Assembly: GCF_004000845.1 (NCBI RefSeq)
Contig: NZ_BIMA01000001.1
Location: forward strand, 124,001 to 188,000
DNA from: Paenibacillus koleovorans NBRC 103111
GTDB taxonomy: Bacteria; Bacillota; Bacilli; Paenibacillales; NBRC-103111
Reading direction: 5' to 3'
DNA: 64,000 bases
The position numbers and the translations under genes were made by a program. The number at the start of each line of letters is the position of its first letter. The first letter of the stretch is position 1. The notes beneath the pieces are model-generated. The model was not told the origin of the DNA, made no database searches, and worked only from the letters and a program-made list of their open reading frames with translations. Shown here piece after piece: positions 34,520 to 45,098 of the stretch.

Positions 34520-37129
34520 GTGCTAAGGGAATGGATCCTGAATTTTGCTATCATTAGTGTCTTCGCCTTCCTGGTGGAGCCCTATTTGCTGCGCAAAGAC
34601 GCGGTTGTCCGGTCGCAATGGCTGTACAAGCTGTATGTCGGAGCCCTTCATGGCGGGTTGGGCGTCATCTTGCTGTTCTTCAGCGTGACGGTCGACGCGC
34701 GCACCATGCTTAATTTCAGAGGCATCGCCTACTTGTTAGCTTCGTTCCTAGGCGGACCGATCTCGGCCATCGTCACGTATGGGGTTATTCAACTCGGGCG
34801 TCTGCTCGTCGAGGGCTGGACCCAGAGCTGGATCCAGATTGCAATCGGGATTACGGCGACGCTCGGAACCGGCTATTTGTTCGTCAAGCTGCCCACTTAC
34901 AGAACCAAATGGATCGGCGGCTCCTTATTCTTGCTCTTGTACTTCTACATTGGCATCTGGTTGATCGGGTCCATCTCCTTCCACGCCGTCTGGCAATATA
35001 TCGTCTACCAATTCGTTTTCGCCATGCTGATCGCCTTGTTCCTCCGGTACCTGATGGTCGCGCTCGACGACAAGCTCCGCATCCAGCAGCTCGAACAGGA
35101 GATGCTTGATATGCTGCGCACGCAGCCGGGGTTTATGTTCAAGTTTGTGCGTATAAAAGATCGTTTCACTTACGTCCTGGCCGAGGGCGAGCTGCTCGGA
35201 CAGCTGAAGCTCGAGCCGAACGACTTGATCGGGCGATCGGTTGAGGACGTTTCCGGCTTCGATGTCAGCTTCGCCGAGCACCTGAACAAACAATACGAAC
35301 GCGCCTGGTCCGGCGAACGAGTCACCTATGAGACCGACTTCCGAGGCTTCAACCTGCTCCTGACGCTTCAGCCGATTTTCCGCCAGGGGGCAGTGGACGC
35401 CGTCATCGGCAACGCCGTCGATATTTCGGAGCGCCGCCATGCGGAGCGGACCTTGCAGGTTAGCGAGGAGCGATACCGCCTGCTGGTCGAGAATTCGCAA
35501 GATTTTATTCTAAGCTTTGCGATTGATGGTCGGCTCACGTCGGTAAATCAGAAGTTTTGTCGGTTCACGGGGGAAACGCCGGACTCGCTGCTGGGCAGCG
35601 CGCTGCTGGACTGGGTGCCATTCGAGGAGGCGACGGCATGGGAAGACCATTTTACGCGGACGGTTCGTCTGCAGACGATGCAGCAGTTCGAGCTGACGCT
35701 GAAGCTGCCGGGACAGCCGCATCTGTCCACCTACACGGCATCGCTGGCACCGATTATCAGCGATAATCGGCGCACGATCGGAGTGACCGGCACGATTCAC
35801 GATCAGACGGAGCTGAAGCGCCGCGAGGCAGCAGACGCCTCCAACCGGGCGAAGAGCCAGTTCCTGGCCCGCATGAGCCACGAGATCCGAACCCCGATCA
35901 ACGCGATCATCGGCTTGAATTATTTACTCCAGCAAACCCCGTTGAGCGGCCAGCAGCAAGACTATCTGAGCAAATCGCTCCTGTCCGCGCAAAACCTGCT
36001 GACCTTGATCAATTCGGTACTGGACTTCTCCAAAGCGGAGGCGCACCGCATCGAGCTGGAGCGTATCGGCTTCGAGCCTCGAGCCTTGATCCACGATCTG
36101 CAGCATATGGTAGAGGACAAAATAAAGCTTAAGGGGCTTCGCCTCCAGCTCGAGCTGGCGCAGGATGTGCCCCGGGTGATGGTTGGAGACCCGTTCCGGC
36201 TGACGCAGGTGCTGCTCAATCTGACGCAGAACGCGATCAAATTCACGTCCATCGGCAGCATCACTGTGACCGTCTTATTGGAGGAGCGGCAATTGGACGG
36301 CATCACTCTACGCTTCGAAGTCCGCGATACGGGGATCGGCATGTCCGAGCAGCAGCAGCAGCATTTATTCGAAGAGTTCATGCAAGCCGATATGTCGACG
36401 ACGCGGAAATATGGAGGTACTGGGCTAGGACTGGCCATCTCCAAAAATTTGGTCGAGCTGATGGGTGGAACGATTCAGGTGCAGAGCGAGCAGGGGCGGG
36501 GCAGCTGCTTTGCCTTCACGGTGAAGCTCGGGGTCGCGGATGTAGCTGAGGATACGGAGCGGTATAAGGAGTTGGAGCCGTTGGCCGGCGGGTGGCTGGA
36601 AGTTGCGGCAGCGGCGGCCCAGGAAGATCCAGGAGACAATACGGGCGTAGATGCAAATACCGAAGCTAACGCTAAAGCTGATGCTAATGCCAATGCTAGC
36701 GTGATACCGACACCGACAGCGCGAGCTCATGCTTCGCTAAACGGGGCCTCCATCCTGCTCGTTGAGGACAACGCGATCAATCAGCTAGTGGCGATGACGA
36801 TTCTGGAGAGAATGGAAGCTCGCGTGGATGTGGCGGAGAACGGACAGGAAGCGGTCAGCCGGGTTGCCGATCGCACCTATGATGCGATTTTGATGGATTT
36901 GCAGATGCCCGTGATGGACGGTTACGAGGCGACGGAGCGAATGCGGCGGATGGCGCATCTGAACCAAACGCCGATCATCGCCATCACAGCGGAAGTGATG
37001 AACGGCATCCAGGAGCAGGTATTCTCGATCGGCATGAACGGCTATGTCACCAAACCTTTCGAGCCTGGGGAGCTGTTCCGTGTGTTGCAGGAAGCGATTC
37101 GCAGCCCCGACCAATCGCAAGCCGGCTAG
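34520..37129 (+). CDS. Hybrid sensor histidine kinase with 5TM-LYT membrane sensor
   Basis: An 869-residue hybrid kinase. Residues 1-185 form five or six membrane segments of the LytS-like 5TMR type (VTVDARTMLNFRGIAYLLASFLGGP, here split by description, near 58-82). Two PAS domains follow (about 195-310 and 320-435), then a HisKA domain with H454 in RMSHEIRTP, a HATPase domain (VRDTGIGMSE, GGTGLGLAISKNLVE), and a C-terminal receiver with D793 in LMDLQMPVMDGYE. A low-complexity Asn/Ala/Asp linker lies before the receiver (about 710-730). The start is GTG behind AGGGGGGAG. No partner regulator is adjacent. Confidence 0.9.
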   Translation: MLREWILNFAIISVFAFLVEPYLLRKDAVVRSQWLYKLYVGALHGGLGVILLFFSVTVDARTMLNFRGIAYLLASFLGGPISAIVTYGVIQLGRLLVEGWTQSWIQIAIGITATLGTGYLFVKLPTYRTKWIGGSLFLLLYFYIGIWLIGSISFHAVWQYIVYQFVFAMLIALFLRYLMVALDDKLRIQQLEQEMLDMLRTQPGFMFKFVRIKDRFTYVLAEGELLGQLKLEPNDLIGRSVEDVSGFDVSFAEHLNKQYERAWSGERVTYETDFRGFNLLLTLQPIFRQGAVDAVIGNAVDISERRHAERTLQVSEERYRLLVENSQDFILSFAIDGRLTSVNQKFCRFTGETPDSLLGSALLDWVPFEEATAWEDHFTRTVRLQTMQQFELTLKLPGQPHLSTYTASLAPIISDNRRTIGVTGTIHDQTELKRREAADASNRAKSQFLARMSHEIRTPINAIIGLNYLLQQTPLSGQQQDYLSKSLLSAQNLLTLINSVLDFSKAEAHRIELERIGFEPRALIHDLQHMVEDKIKLKGLRLQLELAQDVPRVMVGDPFRLTQVLLNLTQNAIKFTSIGSITVTVLLEERQLDGITLRFEVRDTGIGMSEQQQQHLFEEFMQADMSTTRKYGGTGLGLAISKNLVELMGGTIQVQSEQGRGSCFAFTVKLGVADVAEDTERYKELEPLAGGWLEVAAAAAQEDPGDNTGVDANTEANAKADANANASVIPTPTARAHASLNGASILLVEDNAINQLVAMTILERMEARVDVAENGQEAVSRVADRTYDAILMDLQMPVMDGYEATERMRRMAHLNQTPIIAITAEVMNGIQEQVFSIGMNGYVTKPFEPGELFRVLQEAIRSPDQSQAG

Positions 37130-37208
37130 AGCGAAATTCCGGGCTCTAGGGAATCGGCGCCCTTTTGTGGTAAAATAGAGGGGTACGATAGAAAGGTGGA
37201 GATGCGAC

Positions 37209-38054
37209 ATGTCCTATTCGTTCATTATTGAACCTAATACATACACAGCCTTCGAGGATGAGACCGATCAGTTGGACCAGTGCAAGAGCTGGGGCTTGCT
37301 GTCCGACAAGGCCGCCAAGACCAAAATATTCCTCTACAAAGGCAACGGAAAACAGCTGAATTGCAGCATTGTGGGTTATGTAGACGCTTATACCGCCGTC
37401 GTCTCCTTCGACAATGGGGACAAGCACTGCATCCACCCCGCTTTCCTCAAGGAGATGCAAGCGTCCACGTATGGCCAGCGCGCGGTGATCGGGATTGCGG
37501 CCGATAATTCCGGTGCAGCGGTCAACGGCGGAGGAGCCGAGTCGGAAGCTGCAGCGGTCAACGCGGCGCCGGGGGCGCCCGTGGAGGAAGCTCCGGCAGC
37601 GGTCAACGTGGCGGCGCCTGCACCGGTGGAGGAAGCTTCGGCAGCGGCACCCGAGGCAGCTCCGGCGCCAGGGAAACCTGCAGCGGCGGCGACGGCAGCT
37701 TCAAGCGCTGCTCCAGCCAAGGAGCCGGCGGCCGGCAAGAAGCCGAAGGCATCCGGCAAAGTCCAGCTCCCGGAGGAGAAGGTCAAGATGACGGCGGTCG
37801 TGAAGGAGTTTACAACAGTTCCGAATCACTTCGCCGACGAAGACGACGAGGTGATCATCTACGACGCGGTCGCGATCGTAGAGCCGGAGCTCGAGCTCGG
37901 CATGGCTTGGTCCAGCTACAGCGCTACGCTCAAGAAGCTGGAGCTGGAAGTCGGCGACTCGCTCACATTCGAGTGCAAGATCGTGGCCAAGAAGCTGACC
38001 AAACACCCTGTCCCTTACAAAATCAACAACCCTTCCCGGATTCAGAAGGTGTAG
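37209..38054 (+). CDS. Unknown two-domain protein with Ala/Pro-rich linker
   Basis: A 281-residue protein I do not recognise. Residues 1-95 form one small domain (YSFIIEPNTYTAFEDETDQL...YKGNGKQLNCSIVGYVD). Residues about 97-195 are an Ala/Pro/Glu linker with diverged repeats of the type APVEEAPAAVNVAA. The last 90 residues form a second domain (KMTAVVKEF...YDAVAIVEPE...FECKIVAKKL...YKINNPSRIQK) that could be a small beta barrel. No signal peptide or membrane segment is visible, so it is probably cytoplasmic. It is followed by a clear terminator. Confidence 0.75.
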   Translation: MSYSFIIEPNTYTAFEDETDQLDQCKSWGLLSDKAAKTKIFLYKGNGKQLNCSIVGYVDAYTAVVSFDNGDKHCIHPAFLKEMQASTYGQRAVIGIAADNSGAAVNGGGAESEAAAVNAAPGAPVEEAPAAVNVAAPAPVEEASAAAPEAAPAPGKPAAAATAASSAAPAKEPAAGKKPKASGKVQLPEEKVKMTAVVKEFTTVPNHFADEDDEVIIYDAVAIVEPELELGMAWSSYSATLKKLELEVGDSLTFECKIVAKKLTKHPVPYKINNPSRIQKV

Positions 38055-38166
38055 TCGGTCGGTCAGCCTAACGCGTTGCGTTCTCGCCACATATCAGGCC
38101 CCCGGGCCATCGGCCAAAACGCGCCGGTTGCTCCCCGATAGCATTTCCCATATCGCTATATCCCCG

Positions 38167-38193
38167 AAACCGCTCCGCTTGGAGCGGTTTTGT
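38167..38193 (+). terminator. Rho-independent terminator after the Ala/Pro-rich gene
   Basis: AAACCGCTCC, loop GCTT, GGAGCGGTTT: a perfect 10-bp stem followed by TGTTG. It lies 110 nt past the stop and may serve the convergent phzF unit on the other strand as well. Confidence 0.8.
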
Positions 38194-38229
38194 TGCGAAT
38201 AAGATGATCCCGTAGTTACTGCTTAGCTC

Positions 38230-39165
38230 TCAGTCCACTTTATCTTGGCCTGTCTTCAGCGAAATTTCGAGATCCCCGACGTAAACCGCCTGCCCCCGGA
38301 TTCGCACATCCATCCGCCCCTCCGCGTCGCGAGCGACCAACGCTTGAACACGACCGTCGCGACCGATTTCCTGGCCTTGCTCGATCAGCAGCTGCAGTCC
38401 GCCTTCGTCAGCGCCGGTCACCGCCCCCAAATAAGTCGCATAATAAGCGCCCATCACGCCGGAAGCGGTCCCAGTGACCGGATCTTCCACCGTCCCCGAG
38501 TAGGGTGAGGAGAAATGGCGGGCATGCATCTGCGCAGAGGGATCATACGTCTCCAAGCAGAACGGATGCAGCGAAGCTCGCGGCATCTCGGTCAGTAGCC
38601 CGGGGAACCGCGCATTACCCGGCTTCATCCTGCGGAACGCCTCCAGCGTGCGGACCGGCACCAGCAAAGTCCAGATACCGGTGCTGCCGTACACAATCGG
38701 GAGCGCCTTATCCAGATCGGCCTCCTCCAGGCCGATCGCCCCTGCCAGCTCGGCTGGCGAGCCGCCGAACGGCACGAATTGCGGCGGCGCCTGCTTCATC
38801 GTAATCCACCAGTCGTCCTCGCCGGCCCCCTGCTCGAGCCGGATCGGCAGCACGCCGGCCTTGGTCTCGATCGTCAACTCCTCCCGATCGCCAATTAGGC
38901 CGCGCGTCTTCAGCGCGTAGATCGTAGCCATCGTCGCGTGACCGCATAAATTCATTTCATGCCCCGGCGTGAAATACCGAATCCGCCAATCGGCCACCTC
39001 TGAGCGCACAAGGAACGAGGTCTCATTGAAGCCGACTTGTGCAGCGATGTCGAGCATTTCCGCTTCGGTGAACGCCTCCCCATCCAGCACAAGGCCGGCG
39101 GGATTCCCCTTGTTCGGCGTTCGCGAGAAAGCGTCGTAATGATGAACTGTCACCTTCCTGCTCAA
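38230..39165 (-). CDS. PhzF-family isomerase-like protein
   Basis: A 311-residue PhzF/YddE-type protein with two related halves. The first half opens [17 protein letters not shown] and has FNETSFL (catalytic-type Glu) and the phrase [16 protein letters not shown]; the second half has the matching [10 protein letters not shown]. The family includes phenazine biosynthesis isomerase but most members are uncharacterised. The TTG start has GGAGG 9 nt upstream and overlaps the stop of the epimerase gene by 4 nt, so the two are coupled. Confidence 0.88.
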   Translation of the reverse strand: MSRKVTVHHYDAFSRTPNKGNPAGLVLDGEAFTEAEMLDIAAQVGFNETSFLVRSEVADWRIRYFTPGHEMNLCGHATMATIYALKTRGLIGDREELTIETKAGVLPIRLEQGAGEDDWWITMKQAPPQFVPFGGSPAELAGAIGLEEADLDKALPIVYGSTGIWTLLVPVRTLEAFRRMKPGNARFPGLLTEMPRASLHPFCLETYDPSAQMHARHFSSPYSGTVEDPVTGTASGVMGAYYATYLGAVTGADEGGLQLLIEQGQEIGRDGRVQALVARDAEGRMDVRIRGQAVYVGDLEISLKTGQDKVD

Positions 39166-40085
39166 TCGCGATCACCTCCGCCATTCCCCAGTTGATCCAC
39201 ATACATCCGCAGCAATCCGGGCAAGTAGTCGTCGAGCTGCTCGAAGGTGAAGCCCAGTCCCGACGCCCGGGAAACTTCAAGCGTCCAGGAGCCTGGCAGC
39301 GTGTACGGCGATGTACTCGACGGCTCCGCCTCCCGCACGAACCGCGCGCCTGTCCCGACGCCTGCGATCGCTCGGATCCTCTCCAACAGCACCCGGTGCG
39401 TAATAAACCCGTACGAACCGGCATTGATCGGACCCGACCAGTCCGCTTCGCCCGCCCATTTCAAGAAAGAGGCAGCCTCCTCCGAGGAAATGAAAGCCAG
39501 GAAAGCGTCCGCATCCGCCACACCAATCTCCGCACCCGCACACACCCGCTCCACAAGAAACCGCAATCGGTTCGAATAGTCGTCAGGACCGATCACATAG
39601 GGGAACCGCACCGCCGTAACCGGCACCGACACCTGTTGGAACAAGTACGCCTCAGCTTCTCTTTTCGCCAGCCGATACCCTTCCATGCCGCCACGATAAG
39701 CCGCTCTGTCTCCTAGCGTATAGGCAAAACGAGCAGGATCGAAGTCAGCCTCTGTCTTCCCGATGCCCAGCTCGTACACCGCCATAGTCGACGTGAACAC
39801 ATACCGTCCGATGCGGCCGTTCACCGTCTCCCACACATCGGCTGCTTCCTTCGGCGCATAGCAGGTTTGGTCGTAAAGAATGTCCCACTCTCCGGTCTTC
39901 AGGGCGCTCCCCACGCTACTGCGATCCTGCCGATCCAGCTGAACGCGCCGAACCGCATCCCCGAACGGATCCTGGGTACGCCCCCTCGTCGCTATCGTGA
40001 CGTCAGCGCCATCCTCCACCAGCTTTGCTACAAGCCTTTTGCCGAAAAACTGCGTGCCTCCCAGCACCAATACTTTCTTCTCCAC
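39162..40085 (-). CDS. NAD-dependent epimerase/dehydratase-family protein
   Basis: A 307-residue Rossmann protein. The nucleotide site is [10 protein letters not shown] near the start; the catalytic region has TSTMAVYE and, later, a Tyr/Lys pair in YRLAKREAE. It resembles atypical SDR proteins that act on nucleotide sugars or related substrates. The start is GTG with GAGGGGG 7 nt upstream. It is the first gene of a two-gene unit with the PhzF-like gene. Confidence 0.82.
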   Translation of the reverse strand: MEKKVLVLGGTQFFGKRLVAKLVEDGADVTIATRGRTQDPFGDAVRRVQLDRQDRSSVGSALKTGEWDILYDQTCYAPKEAADVWETVNGRIGRYVFTSTMAVYELGIGKTEADFDPARFAYTLGDRAAYRGGMEGYRLAKREAEAYLFQQVSVPVTAVRFPYVIGPDDYSNRLRFLVERVCAGAEIGVADADAFLAFISSEEAASFLKWAGEADWSGPINAGSYGFITHRVLLERIRAIAGVGTGARFVREAEPSSTSPYTLPGSWTLEVSRASGLGFTFEQLDDYLPGLLRMYVDQLGNGGGDRD

Positions 40086-40124
40086 GTATGCACCCCCTCA
40101 GCCATTTGTAAAATCAACCGGCGC

Positions 40125-41000
40125 TCAACGATCGCGAAACCGGTAAAGGATCGAATCTTGAATCGGCCGATAGCCGATGTCCATATATATTTTGTTCGAC
40201 GTCGGATTCGCCAGATCGGTGTATAGGCTGCAGAAGCGGAAGCCCTGCTCCAGCAGCAGCTGGCTCAGCGAGGCTACACAGGAGGACGCGTAACCCATCT
40301 TGCGATGCTCCGGCGGCGTATAGACGATCGCGATGACGATGCCGTTCCGCGTCGGTCTCGACCGCTTCGCCATGCTCACGATGCCGGCTTCCGTGCGCCA
40401 CAAGTAAATCGAGCGGCTGCGAATATCGTCCGCCGCTTTCTGCAAGGCAGCCTCCCGGGACAGCGCCTCGCCGACCGCCGCCGAGAAAGCGAACAGCCAG
40501 TCCGCAACCAACTGCTGATGCTCCGCTTCGGCGCACACGAGCTCGCCGGGGCCGACCATGCCAGGGCACACTTGATCGAGCCGATATATTTTTTGATTCA
40601 TTTTCACAATCGCAATCTGTCTCGACTTCGCCGCCCAAGCCTTGGCAATCGCCTCGGAGGCTTCTAGAGGACCGACAATCCCAGGCAAGCTCCAGCCGGA
40701 TTGCAGCACATGGGTCGTCAAACTAGCCGCCGATAGCGCCGCACTCCCATCGCCCTGAGCCGAAATGGAAGCTACAACGAGATTGATCGGATTGAGCAGC
40801 GCCGCCAGACAGAGGGCTCCCTCATCGTCTTCGACCGTCATCAAGACGTTCCCTTCCGCCGACTCGCCCCGCCGCTCTTTGTCCCGAAGCATGTATAGCA
40901 GACCCAGAATCAGGTTGTTCGCCGATTCATCACGCTCCAACGGTTCTTCCACGCGCTGCATAAAATGCCGCACCGATTCGTACTCGACGGTTGTCCGCAT
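40125..41000 (-). CDS. GNAT-family N-acetyltransferase, two-domain form
   Basis: A 291-residue protein whose C-terminal third is a GNAT domain: VYTPPEHRKMGYASSCVASL is the acetyl-CoA loop and LYTDLANPTSNKIYMDIGYRPI is the final part. The N-terminal half is also helical/strand mixed and may be a second, degenerate GNAT fold. The ATG at 41000 has GGAGG 8 nt upstream; a long open frame above it lacks a ribosome site and runs into the oxygenase gene. Substrate unknown. Confidence 0.83.
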   Translation of the reverse strand: MRTTVEYESVRHFMQRVEEPLERDESANNLILGLLYMLRDKERRGESAEGNVLMTVEDDEGALCLAALLNPINLVVASISAQGDGSAALSAASLTTHVLQSGWSLPGIVGPLEASEAIAKAWAAKSRQIAIVKMNQKIYRLDQVCPGMVGPGELVCAEAEHQQLVADWLFAFSAAVGEALSREAALQKAADDIRSRSIYLWRTEAGIVSMAKRSRPTRNGIVIAIVYTPPEHRKMGYASSCVASLSQLLLEQGFRFCSLYTDLANPTSNKIYMDIGYRPIQDSILYRFRDR

Positions 41001-41125
41001 CCGGATCGCCTCCATGAATAAGTTGCGCTTTATTGTAAGCGAATGTCCGGAGAATGGCAATAGGAGCCCGGCGTCTCCTCGACACCAAGCTCCTATCAAG
41101 AGGATATTAGACCGATTGGAGTCGA

Positions 41126-41995
41126 TCAGCACTCCGCGCCGGTCATTTCGTTCGTAAACATTCGTTTGTATTCCTGAGGCGTCAGCTTGACCGCGGATTG
41201 CGGCGCATAATGGATCTGCAGCGCGCGGCGGCGCTTCGGGGAGAAGTTCGGCGGCGTCCCATGATGCAGCAGCCCGGAGAAAATAAGCATCCCGCCCGGC
41301 TTGAGCGGCACCGCCACGTCTCGATTCACTTGGACCGCGACGTCGCACAGCTGCCAGTCTCGCACGGCATAGTGCGGAACCCCGCCTTCCCGATGGGAGT
41401 ACGGGATCACATGCATGCAGCCGTTGTCCAGCTCCGCCGGGTCAAGCGCCATCCACAGGCCGATGACCGACTTGTCGTAAGCCAGCGGCCCGTACGCCAT
41501 ATCCTGGTGCCAAGGCTTCTCGGCGCCTCCGGTCGGCGGCTTCAGGATCGCTTGATCCTGTGCGAGCTTGGCCGGCTCTCCGAACAGCTTGGCCATCGCC
41601 TCCATGATGCCTTCCTTGTAGGCGATCGCGTGCAGCCGCGGCTCATGATCGATATAGTCGTACACCTTGCGCGCCGCCAGCTCGACCTCCTCCAGCGTGT
41701 GCAGCTCGCTTCTCGGCTTGACGAACTGCACCTTCGAGCCCTTCGAGGCTCCGGACAAAATATCCATCAGCGCCTCGATCGAGGTGCCGACCTCTTCCGG
41801 CGACAACGCCTCTTCCACGACCAAGTAGCCTTGCTCCCAGAACCTTCGCACATCGGCGTCCGTCAAATCTTCCAGTCGTCCGATCGGCTTTTCCTCGAAT
41901 TGGTCATACCGATACATGTTGGTTGCTATGTTCTGCGCGAGCTGCACTTCATCTTCATTTTCGTAAGCATACAACGTCTTTTGCGTCTTGCTCAT
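41126..41995 (-). CDS. Phytanoyl-CoA dioxygenase (PhyH)-family oxygenase
   Basis: A 289-residue non-heme iron, 2-oxoglutarate-dependent oxygenase. The iron site is WHQDMAYG (His-x-Asp) and the distal His in LLHHGTPPN, followed by RRALQIHY with the Arg that binds 2-oxoglutarate. The ATG at 41995 has GGGGGG 7 nt upstream. It lies 104 nt after an AraC gene on the same strand, which probably controls it. The substrate is unknown; the family acts on varied small molecules. Confidence 0.88.
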   Translation of the reverse strand: MSKTQKTLYAYENEDEVQLAQNIATNMYRYDQFEEKPIGRLEDLTDADVRRFWEQGYLVVEEALSPEEVGTSIEALMDILSGASKGSKVQFVKPRSELHTLEEVELAARKVYDYIDHEPRLHAIAYKEGIMEAMAKLFGEPAKLAQDQAILKPPTGGAEKPWHQDMAYGPLAYDKSVIGLWMALDPAELDNGCMHVIPYSHREGGVPHYAVRDWQLCDVAVQVNRDVAVPLKPGGMLIFSGLLHHGTPPNFSPKRRRALQIHYAPQSAVKLTPQEYKRMFTNEMTGAEC

Positions 41996-42099
41996 GGCCC
42001 ATCCCCCCGCTAGAATCAATATATTTCATAGCTCTAGCTTACAGGCTGGCCGCGGTCGGTGAACATAGAGCGAGCTTGCAATCCTTTGTACTCAAACGG

Positions 42100-42939
42100 C
42101 TATTGGCGCCTCTTCAGGGGATGGGATTGGGGCGGGTCCGATTTCAGCGAAAAGGCGGAAGGCGGCTCCCCGAACTGCTTCTTGAACTGCTTGCTGAACA
42201 GGAAAATGGAAGCATACCCAAGCGCGTCCGACACCTGCGACACATTCATCGTCGTCTCTGTAAGCAAATGTTTGGCTCGCTGGAGCCGGATCCGGGTGAT
42301 GTATTCTTTGACGGATGTGCCGGTGTATTGCTTGAAAATTTTGTTCATATACGCGGGGGTTAGCCCGACGAGCTCGGCCAGTTCCTCATGCGGCAGGCGA
42401 CGACCGCCCTCCTCTTGAATCCGATGCATGATGCGAGAGACCGCTTGCCGCTGCTTGTGCGACAGAGCCGACGCTGTGTCGGACGACTGCCGCCTGGAAC
42501 GATACATTCGGATCAGCACCTGCTTGATCGCGCTGTCGAATTCCTGCTCCGACCACGCATCCTGCTGGTAACGGCAATCCAGCGCCTGGTGCAGCAGCCG
42601 CTCGAACTCCGCCGTATCCTCGATGTAGGCGACTCGCTCAGGCAACAGATCGGGTGTGATCGTGCTTCGCTCTTTCCCCAGCGTGTACACGTCGAAATGG
42701 ATGAAAATAACGGTCAACCGATGCTCTAGATCCTGCTCGGCGGAAGGTTTGTCGCCCGGATGCACGAGAAAGCACGCGCCTGGACGGATCGGGTGGACTT
42801 GGCCGTTCAGCCTCATTTCGCCGCGGCCGGCTACAACATACCAGAGGTCGTAATCGCCGAGCGGCGCGGGATTCCAGTTCCAGCCGACCTCGCAGCGGGC
42901 GATGCCGGAATTTTGATTGTTTTGTAGCCCAAAGTTCAT
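42100..42939 (-). CDS. AraC-family transcription regulator
   Basis: A 279-residue regulator with an N-terminal cupin-like domain (WYVVAGRGEMRLNGQ, RPGACFLVHPGD) and a C-terminal AraC domain (LVGLTPAYMNKIFKQYTGTS, ALGYASIFLFSKQFKKQFGEPP). The ATG at 42939 was chosen because GGGGAG precedes it; a TTG directly before it is also possible. It probably regulates the PhyH gene downstream. It is divergent from the histidine phosphatase gene. Confidence 0.87.
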   Translation of the reverse strand: MNFGLQNNQNSGIARCEVGWNWNPAPLGDYDLWYVVAGRGEMRLNGQVHPIRPGACFLVHPGDKPSAEQDLEHRLTVIFIHFDVYTLGKERSTITPDLLPERVAYIEDTAEFERLLHQALDCRYQQDAWSEQEFDSAIKQVLIRMYRSRRQSSDTASALSHKQRQAVSRIMHRIQEEGGRRLPHEELAELVGLTPAYMNKIFKQYTGTSVKEYITRIRLQRAKHLLTETTMNVSQVSDALGYASIFLFSKQFKKQFGEPPSAFSLKSDPPQSHPLKRRQ

Positions 42940-43100
42940 CAAGGGATCTTCTCCCCTCTCAAGCATGGTGTAGGTTACTCCTATTATACAGGCAGACGGC
43001 GGCAGGCACGCGAATTTTTGCATGGCGGCGGAAACGCTTGTCTAGCGCTGGGACGCCCCCTATACTGAGGGGGAATGGAAACCTTATCTTGGAGGCTGTT

Positions 43101-43808
43101 ATGAAAATTTATATGATCCGCCACGCCGAACCGGATTACCCGAACCATACGATTACCGCTCCCGGCCACCTGGAAGCCCAAGCGCTTGCCGAACGGCTGA
43201 GCCGGACGAAGCTTGACCGGATCTACAGCTCGCCGCTCGGGCGGGCGAAGCACACGATGCAATATACGGCGGACAAGGTCGGCATGGAGCCGGTCATTTT
43301 GCCTTGGACGACCGAGCTCGACGGTGTGCGCATCGACAACGCCGCCGGCGAGTCCGTTGTCGCTTGGAACGCCGACAGCACTTGGGTGCGCGAGCATCGG
43401 CCGTACCCTTCGAGCGAAGACTGGCAGCACAAGGCGCCGTTCAATACCCCGCAAATCAATGAGAAATACCGGGATATCCAGACGAATTCGGACCGCTTCT
43501 TCGAGGAGAACGGCTATAAGCGCGAAGGCGGCCGCTATAAAATCGTGGAGCGCAACCCCGATACGATCGCGATGTTTTGCCACCTCGGCTTCGGGCTCGC
43601 TTGGCTATCGCATCTGCTGGAGCTGCCGCTCCCGATGGTGTGGGCCGGCTTCTGGATCGCGCCAAGCTCGGTGACGACCATCGTCATGGAGGAGCGTTCG
43701 CACGGCTGGGCGGTGCCGCGTTGCTATGGCGTCGGCGATGTCGGCCATCTGTATCAAGCCGGCTTACCGATCAGCCAGGCGGGGCTGACCGCCGACAATA
43801 TCGATTGA
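43101..43808 (+). CDS. Histidine phosphatase-family (phosphoglycerate-mutase-like) protein
   Basis: A 235-residue phosphatase. The phosphoacceptor motif is MIRHAEPDYP (His8), followed by SSPLGRAKHT; a late FCHLGFGLAWL supplies the second His. GGAGG is 5 nt before the ATG. The physiological substrate is unknown. A terminator follows at 43815-43851. Confidence 0.88.
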   Translation: MKIYMIRHAEPDYPNHTITAPGHLEAQALAERLSRTKLDRIYSSPLGRAKHTMQYTADKVGMEPVILPWTTELDGVRIDNAAGESVVAWNADSTWVREHRPYPSSEDWQHKAPFNTPQINEKYRDIQTNSDRFFEENGYKREGGRYKIVERNPDTIAMFCHLGFGLAWLSHLLELPLPMVWAGFWIAPSSVTTIVMEERSHGWAVPRCYGVGDVGHLYQAGLPISQAGLTADNID

Positions 43809-43814
43809 TGAAGA

Positions 43815-43851
43815 AGCTCCCGCCGGTCAGGATGGGGGCTTTCGTTTTTTT
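43815..43851 (+). terminator. Rho-independent terminator after the histidine phosphatase
   Basis: AGCTCCC and GGGGGCT pair (one G-T pair), and TTCGTTTTTTT follows. It begins 7 nt after the stop codon. Confidence 0.7.
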
Positions 43852-43967
43852 CCACAAATGCGGTTGATACATTTCTCTTTTTCCCATAAAGTCGTATCGG
43901 TGGAGCCAGCCTTATACTGAATTCATAGTAGCATGAGATTGCGCAAATAAAGGAGCTGGCAGACACT

Positions 43968-45098
43968 ATGAAAATCGGCATTCCCCGGGAAATGAAGAGC
44001 AATGAAAATCGCGTGGCGCTTACCCCTAACGGAGCGGCGGCTTTGCAAGCAGCAGGACATCAAGTGTACGTCGAGCGGCAGGCCGGTGCGGGCAGCGGAT
44101 TCGGCGACGAGGCGTATGTGGCGGCAGGGGCGATTGTTGCGGCTACTGCTGAAGAAGTATGGACGGCTGCCGATATGATCATGAAGGTCAAGGAGCCGCT
44201 GCCGGAGGAGTATCGTTTTTTTCGCGAAGGGCTGATTCTGTTCACTTATCTCCATCTGGCTGCCGATCCGGGGCTTGCTAACGCATTGACTGCCTGCGGG
44301 GTGACAGCGATTGCCTATGAGACGGTGGAAGTGAACCGGACGCTGCCGCTGCTCGTTCCGATGAGCGAGGTCGCCGGGCGGATGGCGGCGCAGATCGGTG
44401 CGCAATACTTGGAGAAGCCGAATGGCGGCAAAGGGATTTTGCTCGGCGGCGTCCCAGGCGTTCGTAAAGGAAAAGTGACAATCATCGGCGGCGGCGTCGT
44501 CGGCACGAATGCCGCCAAGATCGCTGTTGGTCTCGGTGCGAACGTCACGATGATCGATGTGAGCCCTGTTCGTCTGCGCGAGCTCGACGATCTGTTCGGT
44601 ACGCAGGTGCAGACGCTGATGTCGAACCCGGCGCATATCGAAGCGGCCGTGGCGGAAGCGGATCTCGTCATCGGCGCGGTGCTCATCCCGGGCGCACGGG
44701 CGCCGAAGCTCGTCAGCGAGGCGATGGTCAAGCGGATGGCGCCGGGTTCGGTCGTGATCGACGTGGCGGTCGACCAGGGCGGCGTCATCGAGACGATCGA
44801 CCGCGTCACGACGCACCAGGAGCCGACGTACGTGAAGCATGGCGTCGTTCATTATGCCGTGGCGAACATGCCTGGCGCGGTGCCCTATACGTCCACACTG
44901 GCGCTCACCAATGTGACGTTGCCTTATGCGCTGCAGATCGCGGGGTACGGCATCGGCGAGGCTTTGAAGCGGAGCGCGCCTTTGACGGCGGGGCTTAATA
45001 CTTGCGGCGGAGCGGTTACGCATCAAGCGGTGGCCCGTGATCTCGGGATGCCGTACGTGCCGGCTGACCGGGCGTTGGAACGGCTGCTGGTAGGGTGA
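43968..45098 (+). CDS. ald: Alanine dehydrogenase
   Basis: A 376-residue NAD-dependent enzyme converting L-alanine to pyruvate and ammonia. The opening [16 protein letters not shown], the substrate region [11 protein letters not shown] and TYLHLAAD, the NAD loop [11 protein letters not shown] and the end [11 protein letters not shown]...TLPYAL are typical. AAAGGAG lies 12 nt before the ATG. It overlaps alanine racemase by 4 nt (GTGA) and is followed by a PucR-type regulator like AdeR of Bacillus subtilis, which activates ald. Confidence 0.95.
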   Translation: MKIGIPREMKSNENRVALTPNGAAALQAAGHQVYVERQAGAGSGFGDEAYVAAGAIVAATAEEVWTAADMIMKVKEPLPEEYRFFREGLILFTYLHLAADPGLANALTACGVTAIAYETVEVNRTLPLLVPMSEVAGRMAAQIGAQYLEKPNGGKGILLGGVPGVRKGKVTIIGGGVVGTNAAKIAVGLGANVTMIDVSPVRLRELDDLFGTQVQTLMSNPAHIEAAVAEADLVIGAVLIPGARAPKLVSEAMVKRMAPGSVVIDVAVDQGGVIETIDRVTTHQEPTYVKHGVVHYAVANMPGAVPYTSTLALTNVTLPYALQIAGYGIGEALKRSAPLTAGLNTCGGAVTHQAVARDLGMPYVPADRALERLLVG

